Part shown: positions 11,575 through 23,924 of the stretch, piece after piece
Layout of the letters: each line of letters starts with the position of its first letter
Position numbering within the stretch: the first letter of the stretch is position 1
Assembly (NCBI GenBank): GCA_029531795.1
Contig: JAPEIS010000001.1
Coordinates: 3,596,001 to 3,660,000, forward strand
Direction of reading: 5' to 3'
DNA: 64,000 nucleotides
Source of the DNA: Sclerotinia nivalis
Taxonomy: Eukaryota; Ascomycota; Leotiomycetes; Helotiales; Sclerotiniaceae
Translations under genes and position numbers: made by a program
Notes under the pieces: generated by a model
What the model saw: only the letters and a program-made list of their open reading frames with translations
What the model was told of the DNA's origin: nothing
Databases searched by the model: none

Positions 11575-13407
11575 TTGTATCGCTTTAATTCAAACGATGA
11601 GTGTCTAAAGAATCGAGAACGTGTTGTTCTCCTTCAGGGCCGTTTTGACAATGACCTTTATAAGGATTTGATTGGGTATATCAATTTAGCACCAGTGGAA
11701 ACAATAGTATTACTTTACGATCAACCAATTGATGCCTTAATTGATGCAACGTATATTAGGTTCGATATTACAGATCAATTTATTTCTGCTCTTAACGATC
11801 TATCGGTAACTAAATAGTCAAAAGAATATCGTAAAACTCTCTGGATTGCTATACAAGATTGTTCGGTCCAAAATAATAAAATTTACTATCGGGATAAGAT
11901 TTGGATTCCATTAGATGATAAACTCAAACTCCAAATTATCTATCGAACTCATTCTTCTGGTCCTACTGGTTATCCTGGTTGAACTAAAACGATCGATCTT
12001 GTTTCTTGTATATACTGGTGGTCTAATATACATTTGGAGATCGCGTTCTATATGAAGGCCTGCGAACTTTGTATTTATACCAAATCGTCCAAATCGGCGC
12101 CTCCCGGATTTTTGAAACCGTTGTTTGTCCCTTTTCGTGTATGGTCTGATATCTCAATTGATTATATTACATTGTTTCCGGATTGTATTCGTTATAATTC
12201 TATTTATAAATATATCTTGATAGTAGTTTATAGGTTAATCAAAATGAGATATTTCATTGGTATATGTATGTTAACGATAGAGGAGTTAATCGATGCTTTT
12301 ATCAGTTGTATCTATACGCTTCATGGACTTCCAGACAATATCATTTCCGATTGGGGAACGCAATTCGTATCAGGATTCTGGTCACAATTCTCGGAGCGAT
12401 TGGGAGTTACCTTAAAACATTCTTCAGCTTTTCATCCTCAAACAGATGGTCAAACTGAGCGTATTAATTCGATTCTAGAGCAGTATTTACGAGCTTTTGT
12501 TAACTATCATCAAGACGATTGATTGGATTGGCTACCCTTAGCCGAATTTGCATTCAATAATTTGGTCTCTGAAACAACTGGTTGTTCGCCTTTCTTTGCC
12601 AATTACGGCTTTAATTCATACTTAGGCATTGAGCCTAGTAAACTTTGTTCATCGGATATAATTCTAGTATAAAAACGGGAATTCTTTAAAGGTAATAGAA
12701 CTGCAGATTGCATGGAATGTATCTTGGAGCAACTTCGTACTCTTGTACAGCAAGCAATTACTACTTATGAGGACTATGCTAACTATTACCGTTCTAATTC
12801 ACCTCGTTATACAGCTGGCCAGAAAGTCTTTGTTAATACCAAAAATATGAAGACTTCGTACAAAGCAAAAAAGCTAGATAATAAATGAGTTGGTCCTTAC
12901 GAGATTATCAAAGTTTATCTTCATACTTGTCTTGTTCAATTACCTGAGAATGTTAAAATCTTCTCTATTTTCCATCATTCTCTTTTACTTTTAGCTTATA
13001 CTAATCCTCACTTCCCAGCTCAAGCAACAATTAACGAATCAGAATCCCTAATTATACAAAACAGAATTTTGGAACGGGATGACGATGAGAATGAGCTTAT
13101 TCAGAAATGAATATTTGAAGGAGTTCTAGATAATCACGATAAGGATGGCCATTATTATTTGATCAAATGGAAACACTACACACCAATTTGGCAACCAGCT
13201 AATAACTTAAAGGGTAACAAAAAAATTCTTATCGAATATCATCGCCTTCATCCAGAGAAGCCAAAGCCGCCAACTTGGGTCCTAAAGCACCCCAACACTA
13301 CTATATTGCAACCGGAACCACAGAATTTGCAATCGGAGTTACACAGCGCGATTGCTACATCCACTCTACGAAGATCCATTCGCACCAAGATTATTCGCTT
13401 CGCTTAA
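11575..13407 (+). pseudogene. gypsy C integrase with chromodomain-like C-terminus
   Basis: The integrase inserts element DNA into chromosomes. The zinc-binding HHCC region is at about 11940-12090. The core (12034-12522) keeps the full D,D(35)E triad: Asp in ISIDYIT, Asp in SDWGTQF, and Glu in QTERIN, with 35 residues between the last two. After the GPY-like region, a chromodomain-like segment lies at 13090-13270 (DGHYYLIKWKHYT followed by ANNL). Chromodomains target chromoviruses to histone marks. Stop codons interrupt the reading (for example TGA near 12520), so the copy is inactive. Confidence 0.88.
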
Positions 13408-13560
13408 AGGTATATTACATATTATAACAATAAGGGATATAACATCATTGAAGAATATCATACGTTTTTTGTTTAGGGATCTAATTAAGGAAAGAGATCT
13501 GTATTTTTTCTTTATTTTTCTTTATTTTTTAATACCCATTTGGAGTCAAATAGTTTTCTT

Positions 13561-13570
13561 AAGGAGGGGG
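13561..13570 (+). promoter_or_regulatory. polypurine tract of gypsy C
   Basis: AAGGAGGGGG lies three bases (TAT) before the 3' LTR, the usual place for the plus-strand primer. In B the same place reads GCAGAAAGAG followed by TAT. Confidence 0.75.
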
Positions 13571-13573
13571 TAT

Positions 13574-13736
13574 TGTTACGGGTTCATCTCCCTTCATCTG
13601 TACGTGATCATGTATGCCTTAGGCACACATGCATACACTCACTTCTATATAGTCAGATCACCTCCTTGACCTTCTTCTCCTCCTCGTAGTACAACAATAG
13701 ATCAAACCTACACATACCTTTTCCCTCACCGTGATA
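13574..13736 (+). repeat. 3' LTR of gypsy C (163 bp, LTR type 1)
   Basis: It begins TGTTACGGG and ends CACCGTGATA. It is followed by the TSD ATCAA and then by resumed RT sequence of element B. Confidence 0.95.
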
Positions 13737-13741
13737 ATCAA

Positions 13742-15686
13742 CGTTTTATAAAAGATTTTTCAAAGATTTGTTGTCCTCTCAATGACTTTTTGTAGAAGAA
13801 TATTATATAGAATTGGACCGTAAATCATATAAAGACTTTTGATACTTTAAAAAGAGTTTTTACAATAGCGTCGGTTTTGGTATACTTCGATTACAGATAG
13901 AAAACTGTTTTGGAAACCGACGTTTTCGATTGGGTCTTAGGAGGAATTCTTTTGCAATATGATGATGATAATATCTTGTGTCCAATCGCTTATTTTTCAT
14001 CTAAATATATAATAACAGAATGTAATTATAAGATCTACGATAAAGAACTATTCGTTATTATCAAAACAATAGAAGAATGGTATTCGGAGCTTTAAGGTTT
14101 ACAAAAAGAATTCGAGATTCTTATTGATCATAAGAACCTCGAGTATTTTATAACTACAAAGGTTCTCAATCAATAATAGATGTAATAGTTCGAATTTCTA
14201 TCTTAATATAATTTCTGTATAATCTATCGACCGGGAAACAAGATTATTCGACTAAATGTATTAAGTAGAAAACACAAAGATCGATTGTATCGCTTTGATC
14301 CAAACAATGAGTGTCTAAAGAATTGAGAATGTATTGTTTTTCTTTAGGATTGTTTTGACATCGACCTTTATAAGGATTTGATTGGGTATATCAATTTGAT
14401 ACCAGTGGAGATAATAATATTATTTTACGATCAATCAATTGATGCTTTAATCGATGTAGTGTATACTAAATCCAATATTACAGATCAATTCATCTTTATT
14501 TTTAATAATCCATCGATGATTAAACAACCAAAGGAATATTGTAAGACTCTTCGGATTACTATATAGGATTATTCGATTCAAAATAATAGAATTTACTATC
14601 GGGATAAACTTTGGATTTCATTAGATGATAAATTCAAGCTTCAAATTATTTATCGGATTTATTCTTCTAATCCTGTTGGTTATTCTGATCGAACTAAAAT
14701 GATCGATCTTGTCTTTTATATATATTGATGGTTTAATATACATTTAGAAATCGCATTCTATATAAAAACCTACGAACTTTGTACTCACACCAAATCGTCT
14801 AAATCGACGCTTCCCGGATTTTTGAAACCACTACCTATCCCTTTTTGTATATGGTTTGATATTTCAATTGATTATATTACATTGTTTCCGGATTGTATTC
14901 GTTATAATTCTATTTATAAATATATCTTGGTAGTAATCTGTAAACTAACCAAAATGAAATATTTCATCGGTATATATATATTAACGATAGAAGAACTAAT
15001 CGATACCTTTATCAACTGTATTTATATATTTCATGGATTTCCAAACAATATCATTTCTGATCAAAAAACGTAGTTCGTATCAGGATTCTGGTTATAACTT
15101 TCGGAACAATTGGGAATTACTTTAAAGCATTCTTCAGTTTTTTATCCTCAAATAGATAATCAGATTAAGCGTATTAATTCAGTTCTGGAGTAGTATTTAT
15201 AAACTTTTGTTAACTATTATCAAAACGATTAATTGGATTGGTTACCCTTAGTCGAGTTTGCATTCAATAATATAGTTTCTGAAACGATTGGTTGTTTGCT
15301 TTTTTTCGCCAATTATAGCTTTAACCCATATCTAGATATTGAATCTAGTAAATCTTACCCACCAGATATAATTCTAACACAAAAACGGGAATTCTTTAAA
15401 GGTAATCGGATTACGGATCGTATAGAATGTATTTTGAAACAACTTCGTACTTTTGTATAACAAGCAATTGCTATTTATAAAAACTATACTAACCGTTATC
15501 GCTCTAATTCATCTTACTATACAATTGGCCAGAAAATCTATATCAATACTAAAAATATGAAAACCTCGTATAAAACAAAGAAGCTAGATGATAAATGGGC
15601 CGGTCTTTATAAAATTATCAAGGTTTATCCTTATACTTGTTTTATTCAATTACTTGAGAATATTAAAATCTTCCCTGTTTTCTATT
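13742..15686 (+). pseudogene. gypsy B RT end, RNase H and integrase, resumed after element C
   Basis: This continues the reading broken at 5821. It contains the RT connection (13742-13800), RNase H (about 13850-14100, keeping the Trp codon lost in C) and integrase (about 14378-15690). In the integrase the second catalytic aspartate is retained (SDQKT near 15060), but the segment with the glutamate reads IKRIN, so the glutamate codon is altered. Many TAA and TAG stops are present. The sequence is cut at 15691 by element D. Confidence 0.82.
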
Positions 15687-15691
15687 ATTCT

Positions 15692-15837
15692 TATCACGGT
15701 GGTGGTAGGGTGCTTTAAGATATGATGATATTCTACGAAGAAGGAAGAAGGTGCTAGGAAGAGCGCCGACTATATGGGGGATGGGTGCCTTAGGCAGCTA
15801 TGCAGACTAGCTAGGAACGGGTTACGAACCTGTAACA
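15692..15837 (-). repeat. 3' LTR of gypsy D (146 bp, LTR type 2)
   Basis: On the - strand it begins TGTTACAGG and ends ACCACCGTGATA. It matches 22422-22567 and, in the opposite orientation, 23779-23924. A pyrimidine run on the + strand (15841-15851) is the element's polypurine tract. Confidence 0.92.
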
Positions 15838-16266
15838 ATACTCTCTTCCTCAAAGCCTAGTTTGTTCTCAAACTACTAATAAAACCTTTTTGAAAAACAA
15901 TTGTTCAAACAAAATCTTGTTCAAGCGCCCCAAATTCCTGAGTTGTGAGTCCACCTTTCAAATTTTAAGATTGTTTTAAAATTTGAGATACTATTTTCCT
16001 GTTCAAGCAAACTGTACTTTCTTTCTTGTTGATCGTTGTAAAGTCTTTGTAGGAGCTAAAACTGGTAATAGTATTGCAATGTCTGGATGATCCAAGATCT
16101 ATAATAATGGTTCAGATTTCTTGGGGTGTAAACGATAATAGTCGATCAAGATCTTCTCATTGCTTTTTAGATCTAATATTGGTTGTTAGATTAGTGTATA
16201 GTATCTTTATTTGATTTGATAATAATAGTTATCTTTATTGTGGTTATCAAGTATACCTTTAAATAT

Positions 16267-17421
16267 TCATTTCTGAATTGATTCTTCCTTTCTGTCTTCT
16301 TTTTCGAGGATTCTGTCTTTTGTGGTTTTCGATTCCGATTCGTTAATTAAAGTTTGTCCTGGGAAATGAGGTTTTGGATATGCTGATCTTAGCAACGAAT
16401 GATGGAATACTGGGAAAATTCGTATATTTTCCGGTAGTTCGATCAAGCAAACACACGAATAGACCTTTATTATTTCGTATAATCCGATCCATTTATCGTC
16501 GAGCTTTTTTGCTTTACAAGATGTCTTCATGTTTTTCGTATTCATATATACTTTTTGTCCTTTTGCATATTGTGGCGAATCTGATCTGTTCCGATTTGCA
16601 TATTCCTTGTAGATTGCAATAGATTGTTTCGCAAATGCTCTGAATTGATCCAAGATACATTCCATTCTATCGATTGTTTTGTTTCCCTTGAAGAATTCGC
16701 GTTTTTGAGCTATTGTTATATCTGAAAGGCAAGGTTTACTAAGTTCCATATCCAATTATAAATTAAAACCGTAATTCGCAAAGAACAACGAACAGCCTGT
16801 TATTTCGGAAACCAAATTGTTTGAAACAAATTCTACTAACGATAATCAGTTCATCCAATCATCCTAATGAAAGTTTATGAATACATACAAATACTATTCT
16901 AGAATTGAATTGATTCGTTCCGTTTAGCCGTCTGTCTGCAGATAAAACGCTGAGCTATATTTAAGGACTACTCCCAATCATTCAGAAAGCTGTATCCAGA
17001 ATCCCAATACGAATTGCGTTCCTCGATCTGAAATGATATTTTCCGGGAGACTATGTAATATATAAACACAACTGATGAAAGCATTAACCAATTCTTTTAT
17101 TGTCAGAAATCTTGTACCTATAAAGTATCTCATTTTTGTCAATCTACAAACAACCACTAATATATATTTGTATATTGAATCGTAATGTTTACAATCTAGC
17201 AAAGATGTAATATAATCGATTGAAATATCTAACCATGATTAGAAAGGAACAGGCAACGATTTCAGGAATCCTGAGGGGAATGACTTTGGGGATTTTGTTC
17301 GAATACAGAGTTCACAAGCTTGAATATAAGCATCTATTTCTTGATGCATCTGTGACCACCAATGGCTTCTAGAGACCAAATCAATAATCTTCGTGCAACC
17401 AGAGTAGCCAACAAAGCCCAA
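16267..17421 (-). pseudogene. gypsy D integrase and chromodomain-like tail, broken
   Basis: Three open pieces on the - strand carry the zinc-binding region (17239-17421, CELCIRTK), part of the catalytic core (16978-17202, with SDRGTQF containing the second catalytic Asp) and the post-core region with the start of the tail (16267-16755). Stops separate them. The tail matches the part of element A at 1133-1700. Confidence 0.8.
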
Positions 17422-17439
17422 CGAATATATTCTGTATAA

Positions 17440-18894
17440 AATTTATATCTTTAGTTTATCATCAAACGGAATCTATAGTTTTTCACGATAGTAGATCTTA
17501 TTATTGTAAACACAGCAATCCTGTATAGCTATTCGTAAGATTTTCCTAAATTCTTTTGGCCATTTGATTGTAAAAGGGTCTTCGATTGCTGATATTAATT
17601 GCTTGGCTATATTTGATCTGTTGTATATTGTATCAATGAATTCATCGATGAATTTATCTTCAAATAGTATTGTGCAATCTATTGTAGCTAACGAAAAATC
17701 GCTTATAAATTCTTTGTATAGATCTATATCGAATCTATCAACAAATAAAACAATACACTCCCGGTTTTTTAAGCGTTCATCGTTGAGATCAGAGTTATCA
17801 GATCGATCCTTCTGTCAACGGTTCAAAGCATCTGGTCGAATTGCTTTAATTCTTGGTCGATAAACAATTCGGAAGTTGTATTAAGATAGGAATTTTGATT
17901 ATCATACTTGATATTGATTTAATACTTTCGTTATTGTAAAGTATTCCAGATTTTTATGATCAATCAGGATTTCGAATTCCTATTGAGATCCTTGTAATTT
18001 CGATTATCATTCTTTTATTAATTTAATAATAGCTAATAGCTCTTTATTGTAAATCTCGTAATTATATTCAGCAACCGAATATTTCGAAGAAAAGTATATT
18101 ATTGATTGTAAAACGTTGTTGTCATTGTATTGAGAAAATACCTTTCCCGAAGCCCAATCCGAAGTATCTATTTCCAATACAGTTTTCCTATTGTGATTAA
18201 AATAGACAAATACTGAAACTATTATAAATGCTTTCTTTAGATTCTCGAATACTATTGTATAATCGTTCTTTCATTATCAATCTATTCCTTTCTGCAAAAG
18301 ATCATTTAAAGGATAACAGATCTTTGAAAAGTCTTTTATAAATCGACGATAAAAATTCGCGAAGTCAAAGAATCGTTGTAAATCTTTAACAGACGCTGAT
18401 TGTATTCAAAAAGTAATAATTAATACTTTATCTTGATTCATTTTTATATTTTCGGTTGTAATCATAAAACCTAAATATTTCGTAGAAGTTGTTTCGAATT
18501 CGTATTTATTAATATCGATTTGTAAATCAGCACTTTGTAGTTTCTGAATTATATTGTAAATATGTTCTTGATATTGATTCTTATCTTTGAAGTATATAAA
18601 AACATTATCAAAATATACAATACAATATTTATCCAGTTCATCAAACAAAGTGTGATTAATATAATATTGAAATGATATTGATACATTGCAAAGACCAAAA
18701 GGTATAACTAATGATTCGAATAATCCAAATCGAATAATGAAAACGGTTTTCCATTCATCACCTTCTACAATACGAAGTTTGTTAAAAGCAGTAATAATAT
18801 CTAATTTGGTATAGATTTTTGTATTGCAAAGAGCATCCAGAGTTTCTCGAACAATTGATAAAAGGTATCGGTTCTTAATAGTAACATTGTTCAA
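17440..18894 (-). pseudogene. gypsy D reverse transcriptase and RNase H, broken
   Basis: The RT piece at 18406-18894 (- strand) aligns with copy C. The catalytic YLDD reads YFDN, so a catalytic aspartate codon has changed to Asn by G to A, and MPFGLCNAP has become IPFGLCNVS. RNase H sequence (about 17440-18300) is present but full of stops. Confidence 0.8.
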
Positions 18895-19104
18895 ACTACG
18901 ATAATTCTGATAGATACGAACCCTTTCATTAGATTTGACTGCTAAAAATAATAAAGCTGCACTTTGTAATCTTGATTCCTGAATAAAACCTTTGGCAAGA
19001 TTGTTATCGATTTATTTTCGAATTATCTTTAATTCGAAAAAGAACAAAAAGCGATTTTTGAAATATAAAAATTCTTTTCTAAACATTAACTTTATCTTGT
19101 GATT

Positions 19105-20454
19105 CTATACCCGACGTAGAAGAAATGTATCTATATGACAAGATAGAAAAGCAAATAGTTTGTTTTGAAACCACAAAAGGAGCTTTTCCCTGATCTCGTT
19201 ATCGCTAAGTAACGATTTGTTATTAAGGAATTTCTCGATATCTATCTCTGTTATCTTCCGAAGGTATTCTGATTGATAGCAATAGTAAACAAAATCGTAA
19301 AACTTCGGAGATATTTTAGCTAATGTATTGGCAATATTACCTTTTTCATATAGTATATCCTTGAAATCTTGTTCCTGAAAAGTTAAAACCATTATTATTT
19401 TATATAAACATTTTTATCGAATAATCTTTTTTATTCAATCTAATTCCTCTTATATAAGATATATAACCTTCACTTTATCCTATTAACAAAAAGATATAAA
19501 ACTAATAACTTGTAATCAACGAATATTATCTAAATTTAATCTTGTATTGGAAATGACCTCGATCTGTTCTTTTGGAATTGAGATTGATAGCGATAATAAG
19601 AATTCATTCTTTGGTATTGATTTCGGCCGACATTGTCCAACGATCTTTTGTATAAGTTTATACTGAATAGGACATCGGTTTGGTATTATTTGTATTTGAA
19701 ATGATATTTCCTTATTGCAAACTCTTGTACAATAATGATTTACACCGGGTATCAAAATCTTATCGATTTGCAAATCGATTCCAGAATCTTCCATCGATTC
19801 ATAACCTTCGTCTGTAGAAACTGATTCATTATAATTTTGCTCCAATAGCTTTTTTAAGACCATCTTAAAATTTTGAATATATATTTCGTTGTCTTCGTTT
19901 CCATCTTCGATAAATAATGATAAATATCAGAAAGGATTTTTTTTTGCATTGAAAAGGAAAGTTTTAATTGAAGATAATATATCAAGGATTTTGTCGATAA
20001 ATGGTTTTGTAGATATATTACTTTTGTATATTTGATCTATATGTATTAATGAAGGGATTGTTGATGTTTATATTGAATCGAATGTACTGTAAAGGCAACA
20101 ATAAATCATATAATATTGAGAGTTGAAAAAGAAAATCATATCCCGTCAGTTTATATATGGATTATAACATTATAATTATAATAATCCGAAAATAACTGAA
20201 GTTTCTTTGGAAAGTTTTGTAACGAAGAATAACCATATTTCTTTATATTATTTTATCGTTATATCCATTACGAAATAATCAATGATGATATCTGCAGTAT
20301 TTCTATCTGTCAAACGAAGTTTGTAACAATGTAGTAAAGGTCGAATTGGGATATTGTTTCGATCAACGAAAGAACAATCAGCGAATGCCTTTCCTGAATA
20401 TTCGCTATCAATCAAGCTGATCATATTGAAAGGAGAGGAGTATATTAGGAACAT
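19105..20454 (-). pseudogene. gypsy D linker and protease, broken
   Basis: The linker pieces are at 19105-19392 and 19516-19863 (- strand). The protease piece is at 20248-20454, where the catalytic triplet Asp-Ser-Gly reads Asp-Ser-Glu. The context (SGKAFAD) matches the active-site region of copies B and C. Confidence 0.72.
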
Positions 20455-20864
20455 AATGATTTGAACAAATAGAGATTTGCTATTTATAAAATTAAACTGT
20501 AAAAGTTCTTTGCTAATTATTATTCGTTATATTTATTCTGTATCCCTTGATAACCTCTACAAACGACTTATCACAAAGATTAAACTTTTCCTGAATGCTC
20601 TTAAATAAATATAGATAACAATGATATTATATTGCGAAGAGGTATATTTGATATGCTTTCTGATAATACTAATATTTCTTCTTCAACGAATCCGATAAAT
20701 GTATTAAAGTTTTGTTATTGGTGATTATTGTAATCTTAATAATTACCTCATTGGAAACTTCCACAATCAATTGGATTAAAGGGACAGTATTGTTAAGTTT
20801 GAAACTATATTTGATATCCTCCTCGTTGATAACCACCTCGATTGATTGAACTACTCAGACAGTA

Positions 20865-22410
20865 TTATTGATTTTGATATAGTTGATGATTACCTCTTAA
20901 ATAACTACTTCCACAGAAAATACCTTTGTATTCGCTTGCATTTCTTATAACATCGATTTGTTTCTTTGCTTCACAATCTGCAACTCGATACCCAAATTGT
21001 TTACAAAAATGATATAGATCATGAAGATATTCGTACTCTTTTTGTATTTGTTTTGGGGTTCTGATTACATCGAGATCTATAGGGTCGCCTTGAATATAAG
21101 ATACTAGCAATACTTATCGTTGAATATAAATTGAACTAGATTTCGAAGAGTTTGTATTGTAATACTTATTATCCCGACAGTTTTGGCTTTATACTTAGAA
21201 CTTCTTTCTCTATCCTTTAGTATCAATAAATTCGCAAGGATTTGAATCGCTTTTTACTAATACCTTCAATTCGTCAATGACTTTTTGTTTCATTACAAGA
21301 ACCATTTCTCGAGGAGTCTTTCCATTAAGTACGCCCAAATATTCCAATTATGAATAAAAAGAGGGAAATAGAATTTTGTTACTTATTTTGAGTTTGTCGA
21401 ATTTGATTATTGCTTCACGTTCAGCATCAATTGAAATATAAAGACTATCGAATTTCTTCAGGAATACATCCACAATAGTAAATTCCGATATATCATCTAT
21501 AATTCTTTCAATATCCTTTCGTCTTTCTTATCGAATTATTCCTTCCAAAAGCAAAACCATATATAACAATTTCTTTTATTCTGTATCGAAAACTACAAAA
21601 TCGCTTTTCCAACAGATATATAAACCCATTTTCCAATCTTCGTATTTACTTTATCGAATCAAAAAACCTGTTTTTTCATCTTTGAATAATTCAGGATTCT
21701 TCGTAGTTTATTGTAATCGATAGATTGATACAGCAGGGTTTGCATCGATAGATGATTGATCAAGTTGTTCTCGAAAAGCAGAATTCTGAATCATTAATTT
21801 CGCATTAACTGTATTGTTTAATTGCAGATCTCCTTGTAGTACATATATTTCTTATCGGTATTGCTCTGCTTGAACTAGCGTCCGTTCTGTGAAACTGAAC
21901 AAATGTTGTATATATACAACAGCTTCAGGGTTTTGTGTATTGGTAAACATATCGGAAACAGGGATTGGATCTTTAAGGTCTCCATTTCCAATACTGGAGA
22001 ATTTATATGCAAGTCATTGATAATTAGAGAAAACAGACTTAATATGCTTTCGGAGTTCAGGCATTGTTTTTGATCGGATTGGGGGTATCGATAGTTCTGA
22101 TGGGGTTGATTGAGTGGTGTCCGATATAATGATAGATTATTTAAGACAGTCTTAAAAAATGAGGTATAATTGTGGGGTTTTTGATTTCGAGTGTATAACG
22201 ACGTAGTACTGGTTAAATCGAGGTCTGGGTTTGAGTTTGAGTCTGGGTCTGAGTTTGGGTCTGGGTTTGGGTCTGGGTTGGAATCGAATTGAGGTGTTGT
22301 TTATTGTTTATCGATGTATTGATAATCGAAGTTTCCGAGTATTTCGTGAAATTGATTATTTGGTAAGACTGGGCTGTCTTTCTCGTTAAACAGCAAAGTC
22401 TTTATGGAGG
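20865..22410 (-). pseudogene. gypsy D gag, broken, with zinc knuckle remnant
   Basis: The piece at 20865-21110 (- strand) holds a zinc knuckle in which the first cysteine and the histidine have become tyrosine (YHFC...Y...C). The upstream part is too decayed to read as one frame. At 22218-22285 a purine/pyrimidine-biased GGGTCT/GGGTTT repeat would encode a Pro-Asp/Pro-Asn repeat near the gag N-terminus. This gag is unlike that of B and C, although pol is shared. Confidence 0.6.
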
Positions 22411-22421
22411 ATAGAATATAC

Positions 22422-22567
22422 TATCACGATGATGGTAGGGTGCTTTAAGATATAATGATATTCTACGAAGAAGGAAGAAGGTGCTAGGAAGAGTGTTGAC
22501 TATATGGGGGATGGGTGCCTTAGGCAGCCATGCAGACTAGCTAGGAACGGGTTACGAACCCGTGACA
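22422..22567 (-). repeat. 5' LTR of gypsy D (146 bp, LTR type 2)
   Basis: On the - strand it starts TGTCACGGG, the only unmutated 5' terminus here, and ends CATCGTGATA. The + strand ATATTCTAC at 22458-22466 is the predicted RNA start (GTAGAATAT). Just outside the LTR, ATAGAATAT (22411-22419) is the matching primer site with one C to T change. Confidence 0.92.
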
Positions 22568-22572
22568 ATTCT

Positions 22573-23208
22573 CTTTTATTTCCAATTCATACTAATCCTT
22601 ACTTCCCGGTTCAAATAACGATTAACGAATCAGAATCTCTGATTACACGGAACAGAATTTTGGAGCGGGATGACGATAAGGATGAGTCTATTCAAAAATG
22701 GATATTTGAAGGAATTCTAGATAATCACGATGAGGATGGCCATTATTATTTAATCAAATAAAAACACTACACGTTAACTTGACAATTAACTAATAACTTA
22801 AAGAGTAATAAGAAAATTCTTATTGAATATCATCATCTTCATACAAAAAAGTTAGGGTTGCTAGTTTGAATCTTAAAGCATTCCGACATTACTATATTGC
22901 AACCGGAACTACAGAATTTGCAACCGGAATCATACGGTACAATTGTTATACCCATTCTACAAAGATCTATTTATATCAAGACTGTTCGTTTCACTTAAAG
23001 GTATATTATGTATTATTACAATTGGAATATAACGTTTGGGGATATAATGTTTGGGATATCATATATTAAGAGATATAACGTTATTAGAGAATATTATACA
23101 TTTTTGTTCGGAGATCTAATTAAAAAAAAGGATCTATATTTTTTCTTTACTTTTCTTTATTTTTTAACGTTTATTTGGGGTTAAATAGATTTCTTGCAGA
23201 AAGAGTAT
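22573..23208 (+). pseudogene. gypsy B chromodomain-like tail and 3' untranslated part
   Basis: This is the last part of B after element D. Translation shows FEGILDNHDEDGHYYLIK, the chromodomain-like start, followed by stops. The rest, to the 3' LTR at 23209, is AT-rich non-coding. A decayed polypurine tract (GCAGAAAGAG then TAT) precedes the LTR. Confidence 0.8.
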
Positions 23209-23371
23209 TATTACAGATTCATCTCCCTTTACCTGTACATAATTATGTATGCCTTAGGTATATATGTATACACTCACTTCTATATAGTCAGATCACTTCC
23301 TTGACCTTCTTCCCCTCCTCGTAGTACAACTATAGATCATCTCTACATATACCTTTTCCCTCACCGTGATA
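23209..23371 (+). repeat. 3' LTR of gypsy B (163 bp, LTR type 1)
   Basis: It begins TATTACAGATTC (from TGTTACGGGTTC by G to A) and ends CACCGTGATA. The TSD ACCAC follows at 23372-23376. Confidence 0.92.
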
Positions 23372-23924
23372 ACCACAATGAAGATGGTTATCATTATTAA
23401 ATCAAATAGAGATATTACACACCAATCTGGCAATCAGCATTAGATTTAAAAAACAATGAGAAAACCCTAATCGACTATTATTATTTACACCCCGAAAAAC
23501 CTGGATCATTATTATAGGTCTTGGATCATCCAGACACTGCAATACTGTTACCAACTCCAACTCCTACAAAGACTTTATAACAATCAATAAATAAAAAAAT
23601 ACAATTTACTTAAACAAGAAAATAGTATCTCAAATTTTAAAACAATCTTAAAATTTGAAAGATAATCTCACAACTCAGGAATTTGGGGCGTCTGGATAAG
23701 ATTTTACTTGAATAATTATTTTTCGAAAAGGTTTTATTAGTAATTTGAGAACAAACTAGATTTTAAGAAAAAAAATACTATTACAAATTCGTAACCCGTT
23801 CCTAGCTAGTCTGCATAACTGCCTAAGGCACCCATCCCCCATATAGTCAACACTCTTCCTAGCACCTTCTTCCTTCTTCGTAGAATATCATCATATCTTA
23901 AAGCACCCTACCACCACCGTGATA
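23372..23924 (+). mobile_element. gypsy element A, right fragment with 3' LTR
   Basis: The chromodomain-like reading interrupted at 1708 resumes here (DNHNEDGYHYLIK, then YYTPIW). After it comes a 3' untranslated part that is the reverse-complement match of 15838-16050 in element D, then a 146-bp LTR (23779-23924). Element A is therefore of the D family and forms the outermost gypsy layer. The five bases after the LTR (GTATT) should be its TSD, but the partner copy lies outside the window. Confidence 0.88.
23779..23924 (+). repeat. 3' LTR of gypsy A (146 bp, LTR type 2)
   Basis: It begins TATTACAAATTCGTAACCC and ends ACCACCACCGTGATA. It matches both LTRs of element D in opposite orientation. 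Confidence 0.92.

Larger units (their letters stand above)
5822..13736 (+). mobile_element. gypsy element C (best preserved full-length chromovirus-type copy)
   Basis: This complete Ty3/gypsy element lies inside the RT of element B, flanked by the TSD ATCAA (5817-5821 and 13737-13741). Joining the flanks restores the RT sequence also seen in C near 11030. The LTRs are 163 bp and differ at only five positions by eye, all C/T, so C is the youngest gypsy copy here. The order is LTR, self-priming site, gag, zinc knuckle, an inserted LINE-like element (7493-8584), protease, RT, RNase H, integrase, chromodomain-like tail, polypurine tract, LTR. Without the inner insertion it would be about 6.8 kb. 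Confidence 0.95.
15692..22567 (-). mobile_element. gypsy element D (reverse orientation, LTR type 2)
   Basis: This full-outline Ty3/gypsy element lies on the - strand inside element B, with the TSD ATTCT (15687-15691 and 22568-22572). The LTRs are 146 bp each and differ from each other at about eight positions, all transitions. Pol resembles that of copies B and C, but the LTRs and gag differ, so D belongs to the same family as element A. All coding parts are broken. One LTR end still reads TGTCACGG, giving the unmutated terminus. Confidence 0.93.
1709..23371 (+). mobile_element. gypsy element B (complete outline, carries two nested elements)
   Basis: This Ty3/gypsy element is bounded by two 163-bp LTRs (1709-1871 and 23209-23371) and flanked by the 5-bp TSD ACCAC. 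Its own sequence is split in three: 1709-5821, 13737-15691 and 22568-23371. Element C sits in its reverse transcriptase and element D in the region after the integrase. The order is LTR, self-priming site, gag with zinc knuckle, protease, RT, RNase H, integrase, chromodomain-like tail, LTR. The two LTRs differ at many positions, mostly transitions, so B is older than C. All reading frames are broken by stops. Confidence 0.92.
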
